A DNA stretch of 64,000 nt from Rhizobium pisi (GCF_003938655.1 NZ_RJJT01000019.1:62001-126000), one strand, 5' to 3'; numbered from the stretch's first letter, positions 25,931-34,762 are shown. Translations and numbers: made by a program. Notes: generated by a model from the letters alone, not told the origin.

Positions 25931-26470
25931 TCACAAGGCGTGAGGCCCGGCACAGCAGCCACTCTTTGCCGCTGCCGGCCCGCAGCACGCCGCTGTCTTG
26001 CTGCTTTCCTCCGCCAGCCAGCGATCGCGCGGCTTGCAGCTTGCCGGCCTCGGCGATAGCTCGACATGCACCGCTCCGGCGCGGAGAACTGGCGCTGCGG
26101 CACAATAAAGCTGCATTGGCCGCACCCCGTCGCTGACCTCGAAGGTCAATTTGGCCGAACCGTCGAGCTGCACATGCTCCGTCACCTTGCGGATGATGGA
26201 ATAAAATTTGCCGGCCGGCATATGCGTGCGGTCGCCGTCCTCGATGTCCCAGAGCTGGATGAAGATCTCCGTCCAGGCCTCGGGATTGGCGCCGCAATCG
26301 AGGCCTGAGAACTGGCCCGCCTTGACCTCAGTCACGTGATAGCCGGGTTTCGCCGGCTGACCATCGTAGTGGAAAATCAGCGGAGAATCCTTGGCGCCGG
26401 CGAGCGCGCTGAGCAGCAGGCCGAGATCAATGTCGTTCTCTTGAATTTTGCTGTTGTCGATGGCGTTCAT
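25931..26470 (-). CDS. DUF6428 family protein with Cys-rich tail, divergent from arsR
   Basis: 179 residues from ATG at 26470 (MNAIDNSKIQENDIDLGLLL). The body (about 15-110) has HVTEVKAGQFSGLDCGANPE and EIFIQLWD typical of DUF6428, a family found beside arsenic genes. The C-terminus ends in ACCGPAAAKSGCCAGP, two CC pairs that could coordinate As(III). The facing ArsR has a comparable Cys-rich tail. It shares a 42-bp promoter region with arsR and is probably co-regulated. Role unknown; arsenic binding is inference. Confidence 0.8.
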   Translation of the reverse strand: MNAIDNSKIQENDIDLGLLLSALAGAKDSPLIFHYDGQPAKPGYHVTEVKAGQFSGLDCGANPEAWTEIFIQLWDIEDGDRTHMPAGKFYSIIRKVTEHVQLDGSAKLTFEVSDGVRPMQLYCAAAPVLRAGAVHVELSPRPASCKPRDRWLAEESSKTAACCGPAAAKSGCCAGPHAL

Positions 26471-26485
26471 ATCGGCTAATGCTCG

Positions 26486-26511
26486 TTTCAATGATTCAAG
26501 GATTATTGAAA
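26486..26511. promoter_or_regulatory. ArsR operator overlapping the divergent ars promoter
   Basis: Perfect inverted repeat TTTCAAT (26486-26492) / ATTGAAA (26505-26511), 12-bp spacer, between DUF6428 and arsR. The right arm ends one base before the arsR start codon, so a bound repressor would also cover the ribosome site AAGGA (26498-26502) in the DNA. The TTCAA/TTGAA pattern is usual for ArsR/SmtB proteins. Confidence 0.7.
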
Positions 26512-26512
26512 T

Positions 26513-26869
26513 ATGGATCAACGTCAAGCCCTCGTCGCATTCGGCGCTCTCTCGCAAGAGACCCGCCTGCACATCATCCGCATGCTGGTGGTATCAGGCC
26601 CCGATGGCATGGCGGCTGGCGCCATCGCGGAAAAAGCGGAGGTCTCGCCGTCCAACGTTTCCTTCCACCTGAAGGAGCTGGAACGCTCCGGCCTGATAGC
26701 CCAGCAGCGCGAATCCCGCTCGATCATCTACACCGCCAATTACGAAGCCCTCGGCGGCTTGATCCGCTTCCTGATGGAGGATTGCTGCGGCGGCAACCCT
26801 GATATCTGTGCCCCGGCTGCCGCCGTCGCCGCATGCTGTGCACCTGCAACCAAGGAGGAACTGCAATGA
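26513..26869 (+). CDS. arsR: ArsR family arsenic-responsive repressor
   Basis: 118 residues. The winged helix-turn-helix runs from about 12 to 88 (ALSQETRLHIIRMLVV, EKAEVSPSNVSFHLKELERSG). Cysteines are concentrated in the C-terminal tail (EDCCGGNPDIC, AACCAP), a candidate As(III) site of the C-terminal type rather than the classic ELCVCDL helix site, which is absent. It is the first gene of the ars operon, overlapping arsC by 4 bp (ATGA). Confidence 0.92.
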   Translation: MDQRQALVAFGALSQETRLHIIRMLVVSGPDGMAAGAIAEKAEVSPSNVSFHLKELERSGLIAQQRESRSIIYTANYEALGGLIRFLMEDCCGGNPDICAPAAAVAACCAPATKEELQ

Positions 26870-27396
26870 CCACAGACCGCGTTTACAATGTGCTCTTTCT
26901 CTGCACGGGCAATTCCGCCCGCTCGATCCTGGCGGAATCCATCCTGGAGACCGAAGGCAAGGGCCGGTTCAAGGCGTATTCCGCCGGCAGCCAGCCAAAG
27001 GGTAAGGTCAATCCCTATGCACTAAAGGAGCTTGCCGCGCAGGGTTATCCGACGACCGGCTTCCGCTCAAAAAGCTGGGACGAGTTCGCCGAGCCTGGCG
27101 CACCGGAGATGGACTTTATCTTCACCGTCTGCGACAGCGCCCACGGCGAGGCCTGCCCGGTCTGGATCGGCCATCCGATGACCGCCCATTGGGGCGTCGA
27201 GGATCCCGCTGCCGTTGAGGGCAGCGAAGTCGATAAGGGCCGCGCTTTCGCGCAGGCCGCCCGCTTCCTCAAGAACCGGATCAGCGCCTTCCTCAGCCTG
27301 CCGGTGTCATCGATCGACAAGCTGGCGCTGGAACAGCACCTCCACCAGATCGGCGCCATGGAAGGCACGACCGCAAGACCGGCGACGGCCGGCTGA
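26866..27396 (+). CDS. arsC: Arsenate reductase, low-molecular-weight phosphatase type
   Basis: 176 residues. The LMW-PTPase P-loop is CTGNSAR (Cys13 to Arg19) in VLFLCTGNSARSILAE. Further cysteines in FTVCDSAHGEACPVW are the expected shuttle pair for thioredoxin-linked reduction of As(V). It is the second gene of the operon and starts within the arsR stop codon. A second, unrelated arsenate reductase follows at 28540. Confidence 0.93.
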   Translation: MTTDRVYNVLFLCTGNSARSILAESILETEGKGRFKAYSAGSQPKGKVNPYALKELAAQGYPTTGFRSKSWDEFAEPGAPEMDFIFTVCDSAHGEACPVWIGHPMTAHWGVEDPAAVEGSEVDKGRAFAQAARFLKNRISAFLSLPVSSIDKLALEQHLHQIGAMEGTTARPATAG

Positions 27397-27839
27397 TGGG
27401 TTTCGATTTGAACCAGCAGACCTTGCAAGGGCACGACGACAGCCTTCGCGCCGCGCTCGCAGGCGCCGGCCTTCCGGTCGATGACCTCACAGACGCCGGT
27501 CGAAGCTTCTACCGGTTTTCGCGTGGCGGCCAGACAGTCGGCTTCGGCGGGCTGGAACTCTATGACGAGACCGCACTCCTGCGTTCCATTGTCGTACTGT
27601 CCGATCAGCGAGGCTTTGGCTTCGGCCATGCGATCACCCTTAGCTTGCTCGATCAGGCCCATAAGAAAGGTGCGGCTGCTGCCTATGTGCTGACTGAAAC
27701 GGCCGCCCCCTTCTTTCAATCGCTCGGTTTTCTTCCGATCGCCCGCGATGAGGCGCCCGCCGCAATCCTGACGACGCGCCAGGCCGCAAGCCTGTGTCCG
27801 GCATCCGCCGCCTTGATGGTCCGGAGCCTGCCGGCATGA
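27396..27839 (+). CDS. GNAT N-acetyltransferase of the ArsN2 arsenic-resistance type
   Basis: 147 residues. GNAT features are GFGGLELYDETALLRSIVV and the acetyl-CoA loop DQRGFGFGHAI, with AAAYVLTETAAPFFQSLGF at the end. Such proteins in ars operons (ArsN2) are proposed to acetylate arsenic-containing glutamate analogues; ArsN1 acetylates phosphinothricin-like arsinothricin. It overlaps arsC and aqpS ends, so it is translationally coupled. Confidence 0.82.
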   Translation: MGFDLNQQTLQGHDDSLRAALAGAGLPVDDLTDAGRSFYRFSRGGQTVGFGGLELYDETALLRSIVVLSDQRGFGFGHAITLSLLDQAHKKGAAAAYVLTETAAPFFQSLGFLPIARDEAPAAILTTRQAASLCPASAALMVRSLPA

Positions 27840-28543
27840 GCGCGCCAGTGTTTCCGTTGTCTCGACGACTCACCGCCGAAGCCCTGGGTACGCTGTTGCT
27901 GGTGGCGACCGTCGTCGGATCGGGAATCATGGCGGATAACCTGACGAACGATACGGCGCTTGCGCTGCTCGCCAACACGCTGGCAACAGGGGCGGCACTT
28001 GTCGTCCTCATCACCGTCCTGGGCCCGATTTCCGGCGCGCATTTCAATCCAGTGGTGTCGCTGGTTTTTGCGCTCCGGCGAGAGCTGCCTGCCTCTTCCG
28101 TTCCCGCCTATATCGCCGCGCAGATCGTCGGCGGCATTGCCGGAACGATGCTCGCCCATGCCATGTTCGCCCTTCCCCTGCTGCAGGCCTCGGAAACCGT
28201 GCGCACCGGCAGCGCGCAATGGCTCTCCGAAATGACGGCAACCTTCGGCCTCGTCTTCGTCATCTTCGCCGGTGTGCGCTTTCGCGCCGACGCTGTGGCA
28301 TGGCTGGTCGGCCTATATATCACCGCCGCCTACTGGTTCACCGCTTCCACGTCGTTTGCCAATCCCGCGGTCGCGATCGCCCGGTCGCTGACGCACACAT
28401 TTTCCGGCATCCGCCCGATCGATCTACCGGGTTTTATCGTTGCCGAAATCCTCGGCGCATTGCTGGCGCTGATGCTCGCGGGATGGCTGCTGATGGAATC
28501 CCGCAATCCTGAAACCCTCACCAAGACGGAATCCGCCTCATGA
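27836..28543 (+). CDS. aqpS: Aquaglyceroporin AqpS (arsenite channel)
   Basis: 235 residues from ATG at 27836, which overlaps the previous stop by 4 bp. MIP family with six hydrophobic segments and two half-helix motifs: NPV at 71-73 (HFNPVVS) and NPA at 176-178 (FANPAVAIARS). In Sinorhizobium meliloti an aquaglyceroporin in the ars operon lets arsenite made by ArsC leave down its gradient; the same arrangement is seen here. No ArsB or Acr3 pump is present in the window. Confidence 0.92.
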   Translation: MSAPVFPLSRRLTAEALGTLLLVATVVGSGIMADNLTNDTALALLANTLATGAALVVLITVLGPISGAHFNPVVSLVFALRRELPASSVPAYIAAQIVGGIAGTMLAHAMFALPLLQASETVRTGSAQWLSEMTATFGLVFVIFAGVRFRADAVAWLVGLYITAAYWFTASTSFANPAVAIARSLTHTFSGIRPIDLPGFIVAEILGALLALMLAGWLLMESRNPETLTKTESAS

Positions 28544-28968
28544 CTATCGATGTTACGATCTATCACAACCCGGAATGCGGTACCTCGCGCAACACGCTGG
28601 CGATGATCCAGAACGCCGGTATTGAGCCCAACGTCATTGAATATCTGAAAAACCCGCCGTCGCGCGAACAGCTAGTCAAGATGATTGCGGATGCAGGTTT
28701 GAGTGTTCGCGAGGCGATCCGCGAAAAGGGCACACCCTATGCGGAGTTCGGCCTCGACAACCCTGATCTTACCGACGAGCAACTGCTCGATGCTATGCTG
28801 AAAGATCCGATCCTGATCAATCGCCCCTTCGTCATCACGCAGATCGGCACGCGCCTTGCTCGGCCTTCCGAAGTCGTGCTCGATATCCTGCCGGAAACCC
28901 ACAAGGGCGCCTTCACCAAGGAAGACGGTGAGAAGGTGCTCGATGCCGAGGGCAAACGCATTGTCTGA
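28540..28968 (+). CDS. arsC: Arsenate reductase, glutaredoxin-dependent ArsC type
   Basis: 142 residues: MTIDVTIYHNPECGTSRNTL with catalytic Cys13, plus the Arg residues of the ArsC fold (LINRPFVIT, GTRLARPSEVVLDIL). This family uses glutathione/glutaredoxin, unlike the thioredoxin-type enzyme encoded earlier in the operon. It overlaps aqpS by 4 bp. Confidence 0.93.
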   Translation: MTIDVTIYHNPECGTSRNTLAMIQNAGIEPNVIEYLKNPPSREQLVKMIADAGLSVREAIREKGTPYAEFGLDNPDLTDEQLLDAMLKDPILINRPFVITQIGTRLARPSEVVLDILPETHKGAFTKEDGEKVLDAEGKRIV

Positions 28969-29668
28969 TCTGCCTGCAGCGTCCCCGATGCATCTGCATC
29001 AACCGGATATGGAAGCGCTCAGGCCGACGCTCTCGACCCACAAGCCGCGCATCCTGATCCTTTATGGCTCCCTCAGAGCGGTCTCCTACAGCCGCCTCCT
29101 CGCACAGGAGGCCGGACGGCTGCTCGAATATTTCGGCTGCGACGTGCGGATCTTCAATCCGGAAGGCCTGCCGCTGCCCGACGCGGAACCGGCGAGCCAC
29201 CCGAAGATTCAGGAGCTCCGTGAACTGTCGGCATGGTCGGAAGGCCAGGTGTGGGTCAGCCCTGAACGCCATGGCGCGATGACCGGCATCATGAAGGCGC
29301 AGATCGACTGGATTCCTTTGTCAGTCGGCTCAGTGCGGCCGACACAAGGCAAGACGCTGGCGGTTATGCAGGTCTCCGGCGGTTCCCAGTCCTTCAATGC
29401 GGTGAGCCAGCTCCGCATCCTTGGCCGCTGGATGCGGATGATCACCATCCCCAATCAGTCCTCGGTCGCCAAAGCTTTCCAGGAATTCGACGCGGACGGC
29501 CGTATGAAACCCTCATCCTATTACGACCGTGTCGTCGACGTCTGCGAGGAACTGGTGAAGTTCACGCTGCTGACCCGGGATGCCTCGAACTATCTGACCG
29601 ACCGCTACAGCGAGCGGAAAGAAGAAGCTGAAAAGGTAGAACAGCGCGTGAGCCTCAGATCCCTATGA
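28961..29668 (+). CDS. arsH: ArsH NADPH-dependent flavin oxidoreductase
   Basis: 235 residues with a TTG start at 28961 preceded by GAGGG at 9 nt and overlapping the previous stop; the ATG at 28988 (226 residues) has no ribosome site and is the alternative. FMN-binding motif YGSLRAVSYSRLL (flavodoxin-like), PERHGAMTGIMKAQIDWIPL, and GKTLAVMQVSGGSQSFNAVS are ArsH hallmarks. ArsH oxidises trivalent organoarsenicals. It overlaps the next gene by 4 bp. Confidence 0.92.
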   Translation: MSDLPAASPMHLHQPDMEALRPTLSTHKPRILILYGSLRAVSYSRLLAQEAGRLLEYFGCDVRIFNPEGLPLPDAEPASHPKIQELRELSAWSEGQVWVSPERHGAMTGIMKAQIDWIPLSVGSVRPTQGKTLAVMQVSGGSQSFNAVSQLRILGRWMRMITIPNQSSVAKAFQEFDADGRMKPSSYYDRVVDVCEELVKFTLLTRDASNYLTDRYSERKEEAEKVEQRVSLRSL

Positions 29669-30894
29669 CCAGCCCCGAACGGCCGCCGGTAGCAGCCATC
29701 GTCGCACTCGGCCTCACGCAGATCATCGGTTATGGCAGCCTCTACTACAGCTTCAGTATCCTCGCCCCTGACATGGCGCATGATCTCAGCTGGTCGACGG
29801 AATGGATCTTCGGCGCGCTTTCCGTGGCCCTTCTGATCGGCGGGCTGGCCGCACCTGTCATGGGCACATGGATCGATCGCTTCGGCGCAGGCAGGATCAT
29901 GACATCAGGCTCGGCGATTGCCGCTGCGGCCCTCGTCGCCTGCGCCTTCGCGCCGGGAAAGATCGCTTTCGTCGCGGCATTGATCGGCATCGAGATCGCC
30001 TCGAATCTGGTGCAGTATGGCGCCGCCTTCGCCCTGCTCGTGCAGATCAGGCCGCGCGTCGCCCAGCGCAGCATCACCTACCTGACCCTGATCGCCGGCT
30101 TTGCCTCAACCATCTTCTGGCCGATCACCACGGCGCTGCACTCGCATCTCTCTTGGCAGAACGTCTATCTGATCTTCGCCGCACTCAATCTCGTGGTCTG
30201 CCTTCCCATTCATGCCTGGCTATCCCGTGGCGTCAGCGAAACCAGGAAACGCGGCGCAGACGAAATCGCAAAGCATGTCGAGCCGAGCCTTCATCCGTCG
30301 GTACGCCGGCCGGCCTTCGTTCTGATGGTGACGGGCTTTGCTCTGGAAAGTTTTGTGAACTCAGCGCTTCTGGTCCACATGGTGCCTGTGATGTCTGCAC
30401 TCGGCCTCGGCGCCATGGCCGTGATGGTCGGAACGCTCTTCGGCCCGTCGCAAGTGCTGAGCCGCTTTGTCAATATGGTCTTTGGCGGAGGTTTGTCGCA
30501 ATTGACGCTGGCGATTATCTGCGCCGTCCTGTTGCCGGCATCCCTCGTCGTCCTCGTCGCCACTGCCCCGCCAGTCCTGGGCGCCCTGCTATTCGCCGTC
30601 ATCTTCGGTCTCGGTTCGGGCCTCAACAGCATTGTCTACGGAACGCTGCCGCTGGCGCTCTTCGGAAGCGAAGGCTACGGTCGGCGGCAAGGACAAATCA
30701 TGTCGGTCCGTCTCGTCGTCTCCTCGATGGCGCCGTTCGCGCTCGCCTTCCTGATGCGCAATCTCGGCGTATCATGGTCGCTGTCGATCGCTGCATTGCT
30801 CAGCACCGGCGCCGTCGCCGCTTTCTCAGCCATCATGCCAATGACGCGTGCGGTTGGCGGGCCGCGAATGGTTCCCGATCCCGGAGACGCTTAG
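29665..30894 (+). CDS. MFS transporter in the ars operon (arsenic exporter candidate, ArsK-like position)
   Basis: 409 residues with about 12 membrane segments. The MFS signature after TM2 is MGTWIDRFGAGRIM, and a long hydrophilic loop lies near residue 195-215. It is the last gene of the operon, overlapping arsH by 4 bp. In Agrobacterium an MFS protein, ArsK, exports arsenite, antimonite and organoarsenicals, so a similar role is likely. ArsJ is less likely because no GAPDH gene is adjacent. Confidence 0.82.
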   Translation: MTSPERPPVAAIVALGLTQIIGYGSLYYSFSILAPDMAHDLSWSTEWIFGALSVALLIGGLAAPVMGTWIDRFGAGRIMTSGSAIAAAALVACAFAPGKIAFVAALIGIEIASNLVQYGAAFALLVQIRPRVAQRSITYLTLIAGFASTIFWPITTALHSHLSWQNVYLIFAALNLVVCLPIHAWLSRGVSETRKRGADEIAKHVEPSLHPSVRRPAFVLMVTGFALESFVNSALLVHMVPVMSALGLGAMAVMVGTLFGPSQVLSRFVNMVFGGGLSQLTLAIICAVLLPASLVVLVATAPPVLGALLFAVIFGLGSGLNSIVYGTLPLALFGSEGYGRRQGQIMSVRLVVSSMAPFALAFLMRNLGVSWSLSIAALLSTGAVAAFSAIMPMTRAVGGPRMVPDPGDA

Positions 30895-30910
30895 AGCGCG
30901 ACAGCCAGTG

Positions 30911-31177
30911 CTACTTGACGACGGCCGAGCCCTTGATGATGTCGATGGTTTCGCCGCCGTCCAGCCCGATGCGGTCGCCGTCGGGCGTCGTCATGAAGCA
31001 GCCGGAGGGGCAGAGGCTTTCCGAAGCGCCGGCATCGACCACGACCTCGACGCGCTGGCCGCTCTCGGTGATGACGAGCACCACGGCGGCCGGGTCGGTG
31101 TTGGTGACGGATGCCGCATGGGCCGCCGGCGCGGCAAGCAGCGGGACAAGCAGAACGGCGGCAAATCTTGCCATCAT
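30911..31177 (-). CDS. Small secreted protein of unknown function
   Basis: 88 residues with a clear Sec signal peptide (MMARFAAVLLVPLLAAPAAHA, split near the AHA-A cleavage). The ~66-residue mature domain has two Cys (SLCPSGCFM) likely disulfide-bonded, and many Val/Asp/Gly residues suggesting a small beta fold. Not recognised. It converges on the ars operon with a 16-bp gap. Confidence 0.7.
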   Translation of the reverse strand: MMARFAAVLLVPLLAAPAAHAASVTNTDPAAVVLVITESGQRVEVVVDAGASESLCPSGCFMTTPDGDRIGLDGGETIDIIKGSAVVK

Positions 31178-31290
31178 GTGCGGCGGCGCTAACGCGCCCT
31201 CCCCTCGAAAGACCGGTGCTGCCCTCGGCAGCGATCCCGATTGTCAGGGATGATGCACATAGACCTGTGAATGATGGCTGAATGACCCGT

Positions 31291-33885
31291 TCAGCTCTTC
31301 AGATTGCCCTCCGCGGTCCGGCTGCGCAGCTGCCGCACCGGCCGCTCGTCCTCCTCCACGGGCGTGTCCTTTGGATTTTCCTGGCTGGGCGCCTTGTCCC
31401 TGACCGCATCGGCAAGCACGGGAGGAGCCTCCCGATGGATGGTGAGATCGCTCTGCGGTAGCGGGATCTCGATGCCCTCGGCCTTGAAGCGCCGGAGGAT
31501 CTCGATCCTCAGATTGTTGCGCACCGTCATGCCGTCGCCCATGTCGGCCAGGAAGAAGCGCAGTTCGAAATCCAGCGAATAGGGACCGAAGCGCAGGAAT
31601 TCGACATGCGGCTCGGGATTGCGCATGACGAGCGGAATCTTCGCCGTCAGTTCCAGCAGGATATCCATCACCTTCTGCGGATCGGCATCGTAGCTGACGG
31701 AAACCGGGATTTCCGAGCGGCCGATCCTGTTGCGGTGCGTCCAGTTGCCGACGAGGCCGTTGATCAGCTCCGAATTCGGCACGATGATCGACTGCTTGCG
31801 GAAGGTCTCGATCTCGGTGGCACGCACCGAAATGCGCTTGACGATGCCTTCCGCCGTACCTGAGACGACATGGTCGCCGACCTTGAACGGCCGCTCGACG
31901 AGCAGGATCAGGCCGGAGACGAAGTTGGAGACGATGTTCTGCAGGCCGAAACCGATACCGACCGAAAGGGCCGAGGCGACAAGCGCGAAGCTCGACAGAT
32001 CGATGCCGGCCGCCGAAACGCCGATGATCGCGGCAATGCCGACGCCGAGATAGCCGATACCCGTCTTGACCGAATTGCGCACGCCGAGATCGACATGGCT
32101 TCGCGCCATCACATTGCCGTCGAGCCAGCGCTGCAGCCAGCGCGTCAAGAGGTAGACGCCGGCAAAGAGCAGGATGCCGGTGCAGATGCCGAGCAGCGAG
32201 ATGCTGATGCCGCCGAGCCTGACCTCCGTGAACAGCCGGTAGGCGATGAGCTGCAGGTCCTGCACATGGAAGCCCCAGAGCAGCAGGATCAGCGGGATGC
32301 CGACGAGCAGCGCCACGGCATAGATGGCAAGGCCGACGAGCAGGCCCGCCTGGTCGATCGCCACCGGCCCGAGATTGAAGCGGCGCGTCAGGAAGCGTGC
32401 GAAGAAGGTGTCGCCGAACATCTCCTGCCGCGATATCGCCTTGCCGGAGAGCAGGCCGACATACATGGTGGCGACAACAGCGCCGGTGATAATGAGCTGC
32501 GTGGCGACGAAGCGGGCAAGCCCGACATAACCTGTCAGCGCCGAGACGATCAGGCCGGCGCCCACGACGCGCAGGATGATCGCCATGCCGCGCGGCCAAT
32601 GCCGGCCCGGGGCGTCGGGATCACCGTTCCTTGCCAGCATCGGTTTGCCGAAGGAGGCCACGATCAGGATCATCCCGATGATCAGCGCCGCGATCAGGCT
32701 TCTGACCACGGTCAGCACCAGCGGCGAGCCCATCGCCTCGCCGATCGTGCCGAAGAGATAATCGAGCGCGTTGACCACGGCCATCGCCAGCAGGCAATAG
32801 CCGATCGATCGCGCACCAAGATTGGAAAGCCGAACGAGGCGCCAGTGCGGTTCGTTGGGCGCGAAGATGGCGTTGACGAAGCGGCCGACGAAATAGACGA
32901 GCCCGATCGCTGCGAACAAGGCGCCGATGATGGGCGCGATGTCGGGCCGCAGAACGTTGAAACTGTTGAGGAAGAAGAACGACGTGACGAGCAGGACCGA
33001 TAGAGCCAGCGTGCGGATCAGCGTCGACCAGAAGGCGATCGATAGCCGGCCGATATAGGATGGGTTTTCGATCGCCTCGTCCCGCAGCAGATAAGAGCCG
33101 AACAGCCGGTAGCTGCCGGACACCAGGATGAGCGCCGAAGCAAGCGACAGGAAGATCGCGGCAAAGAGCGGGAACCGCTTGAACTTCCAGACGAAAGAGG
33201 TCCAGCTCGACAAGGCCTGCGAGAATTCGCTGACCTCGTGCACGAAGGCCCCCACTGCATCGTCAAGTACCGAGACGGAGATCTCGGTGCGCTTGAACAG
33301 CGTGTCGGCAAAAAGCTGCCGCCGCATCTCGATGATTTCGTTGAGGAGCTTCGTCACCGCGATCGACAGGTTTTCGGCGTCGCCGGTCACCGCGTTGATC
33401 TGCGCACGCTCGGCGGCAAGCGCGTTGCGCTCGTCCGTGACGATCTGCGCCTCGGCCGGCTGCCCCTCCTTGGGCGGATCGCCGATTTCGGCAAGCCTGT
33501 TCTTGATCTGGTCGAAACGCGGCCTGAGATTGACCGATATGGTGATGACGGCGCGGCTGAGCTCATCAGCCTTGGTCGCAAGCCCGACTAGCGCATCGTC
33601 ATTGTCGGCATTGCCCTTGACGCTGTCCTGAAGTGAGGCAAGCTGGGCCTTCGCCTTGTCGATCTCCTTCGCGGCCTGGTCGAAGGGTGTTTCGGCAAGC
33701 GGCGCCGGCGCTGCCGCCTGCGGCTGCTGTTCCTGCGCTAGGGCATTCTCGAAATGCGCGCCGGCGAGCGCCAGCGTCACGAGAAGAATGGTGCGAAGCA
33801 GGATGGACCTCAGTCGCAAAAGAGCCTCCGGAAAGGTTGTCGTCGGATTAGAATGCCTGCTTTTCATAGCAAAGAAAGGCGACAC
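31291..33885 (-). CDS. Large MscS family mechanosensitive channel with DUF3772 domain
   Basis: 864 residues. After an N-terminal signal (LVTLALAGAHFENALA) comes a periplasmic coiled-coil region with DUF3772 (about 60-215), then about ten membrane segments, and the MscS core (about 640-830) with the pore-helix/beta-domain segment IVSNFVSGLILLVERPFKVGD and the beta domain GIVKRISVRATEIETF. Large members such as MscK or YbiO have this layout. The inner Met codon at residue 7 (33867) is an alternative start. Protects against hypo-osmotic shock. Confidence 0.92.
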   Translation of the reverse strand: MSPFFAMKSRHSNPTTTFPEALLRLRSILLRTILLVTLALAGAHFENALAQEQQPQAAAPAPLAETPFDQAAKEIDKAKAQLASLQDSVKGNADNDDALVGLATKADELSRAVITISVNLRPRFDQIKNRLAEIGDPPKEGQPAEAQIVTDERNALAAERAQINAVTGDAENLSIAVTKLLNEIIEMRRQLFADTLFKRTEISVSVLDDAVGAFVHEVSEFSQALSSWTSFVWKFKRFPLFAAIFLSLASALILVSGSYRLFGSYLLRDEAIENPSYIGRLSIAFWSTLIRTLALSVLLVTSFFFLNSFNVLRPDIAPIIGALFAAIGLVYFVGRFVNAIFAPNEPHWRLVRLSNLGARSIGYCLLAMAVVNALDYLFGTIGEAMGSPLVLTVVRSLIAALIIGMILIVASFGKPMLARNGDPDAPGRHWPRGMAIILRVVGAGLIVSALTGYVGLARFVATQLIITGAVVATMYVGLLSGKAISRQEMFGDTFFARFLTRRFNLGPVAIDQAGLLVGLAIYAVALLVGIPLILLLWGFHVQDLQLIAYRLFTEVRLGGISISLLGICTGILLFAGVYLLTRWLQRWLDGNVMARSHVDLGVRNSVKTGIGYLGVGIAAIIGVSAAGIDLSSFALVASALSVGIGFGLQNIVSNFVSGLILLVERPFKVGDHVVSGTAEGIVKRISVRATEIETFRKQSIIVPNSELINGLVGNWTHRNRIGRSEIPVSVSYDADPQKVMDILLELTAKIPLVMRNPEPHVEFLRFGPYSLDFELRFFLADMGDGMTVRNNLRIEILRRFKAEGIEIPLPQSDLTIHREAPPVLADAVRDKAPSQENPKDTPVEEDERPVRQLRSRTAEGNLKS

Positions 33886-33976
33886 AAAGGCGGAAACTCT
33901 CTAAAGCGCGTCGCATCGTACTTGTTCCACGTCTCTCAAAACCACAGCACGCTTCGATCGACATGCATGGGAGCAC

Positions 33977-34528
33977 TCAGAAACCGGCGCCGGGCCTGGA
34001 AAGATAGTCGCGCTCCGCCGCCGTCGACTCCCGCCCGAGCATGGCGTTGCGGTGCGGAAAGCGGCCGTAGGCGGCGATCACCTCCCGGTGGCGGATCGCA
34101 TAGTCGAGATATTCCTCGTCGCCGAGCGGGGTGAACAATGCCACCGAACGATCCTGCTCATCGAGGTTTTCGGCGTGTTCAAACGGCAGGTAGAAGAAGG
34201 TGCGGCAGGCGGGCTCGACCGCCCGGTCGGCGCCCGCTGCAAGCGCAAGCTTGGCTTCCCGAAGCGCCAGCCCGTCGGTCGCAACCGCAAGCGGCGTGCC
34301 GCGATAGATATTGCGGGGAAACTGGTCGAGCACGATGACGGCCGCCAGCCGGCACACCGGATCGGCCCGCCATTCGTCGCCGACACCCGCGGCAAGCGCC
34401 AGATGCGTATCCCGAAAGGTGCTGCGGATCTCGACGTCAAGCTCCGGCGGCGGGCGAAACCACAGCTCCCTGCCGCATCGGACAAACCAGAAATCATAGA
34501 CTTCACGAGGCGCACGGATCGTCGTCAT
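33977..34528 (-). CDS. DUF924 family protein
   Basis: 183 residues. VYDFWFVRCGRELWFRPPPELD, CRLAAVIVLDQFPRNIYRGT, ACRTFFYLPFEHAENLDEQD and FPHRNAMLGRESTAAERDYL are the classic DUF924 blocks. The family has a TPR-like all-helical fold with no known activity. Isolated gene. Confidence 0.93.
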   Translation of the reverse strand: MTTIRAPREVYDFWFVRCGRELWFRPPPELDVEIRSTFRDTHLALAAGVGDEWRADPVCRLAAVIVLDQFPRNIYRGTPLAVATDGLALREAKLALAAGADRAVEPACRTFFYLPFEHAENLDEQDRSVALFTPLGDEEYLDYAIRHREVIAAYGRFPHRNAMLGRESTAAERDYLSRPGAGF

Positions 34529-34607
34529 GTTTCCCTTCCCTAGCGTGAGATTGAATGATGTTATGTCGGTAAGCTATTGTAGGAAAAAGATAACACCGTG
34601 GTTGCAG

Positions 34608-34722
34608 CCCCCTCATCCGCCTGCCGGCACCTTCTCCCCGCTGGGGCGAAGGGGGAAAGAGGCGCCGCCGCGAATCCCTTCTACCCAGCGGGGAGAAGGT
34701 GGCGGCAGCCGGATGAGGGGGC
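34608..34722. repeat. Compact palindromic mosaic element
   Basis: The ends are near-perfect inverted repeats of about 38 bp: CCCCCTCATCCG, then CTGCCG.CACCTTCTCCCCGC at the left (from 34608), and the reverse complement at the right (to 34722). Only two or three mismatches are seen. It lies in the 234-bp gap between two minus-strand genes and is the shortest copy of the family in the window. Confidence 0.82.
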
Positions 34723-34762
34723 CGCTCGGCACACCCTTCATCACTTCCCCGTTCACACCTGT

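Noticed and set aside
31244..32599. Second minus-strand 451-codon frame inside the MscS gene
   Set aside because: Out-of-frame His/Arg-rich shadow of the MscS coding region.
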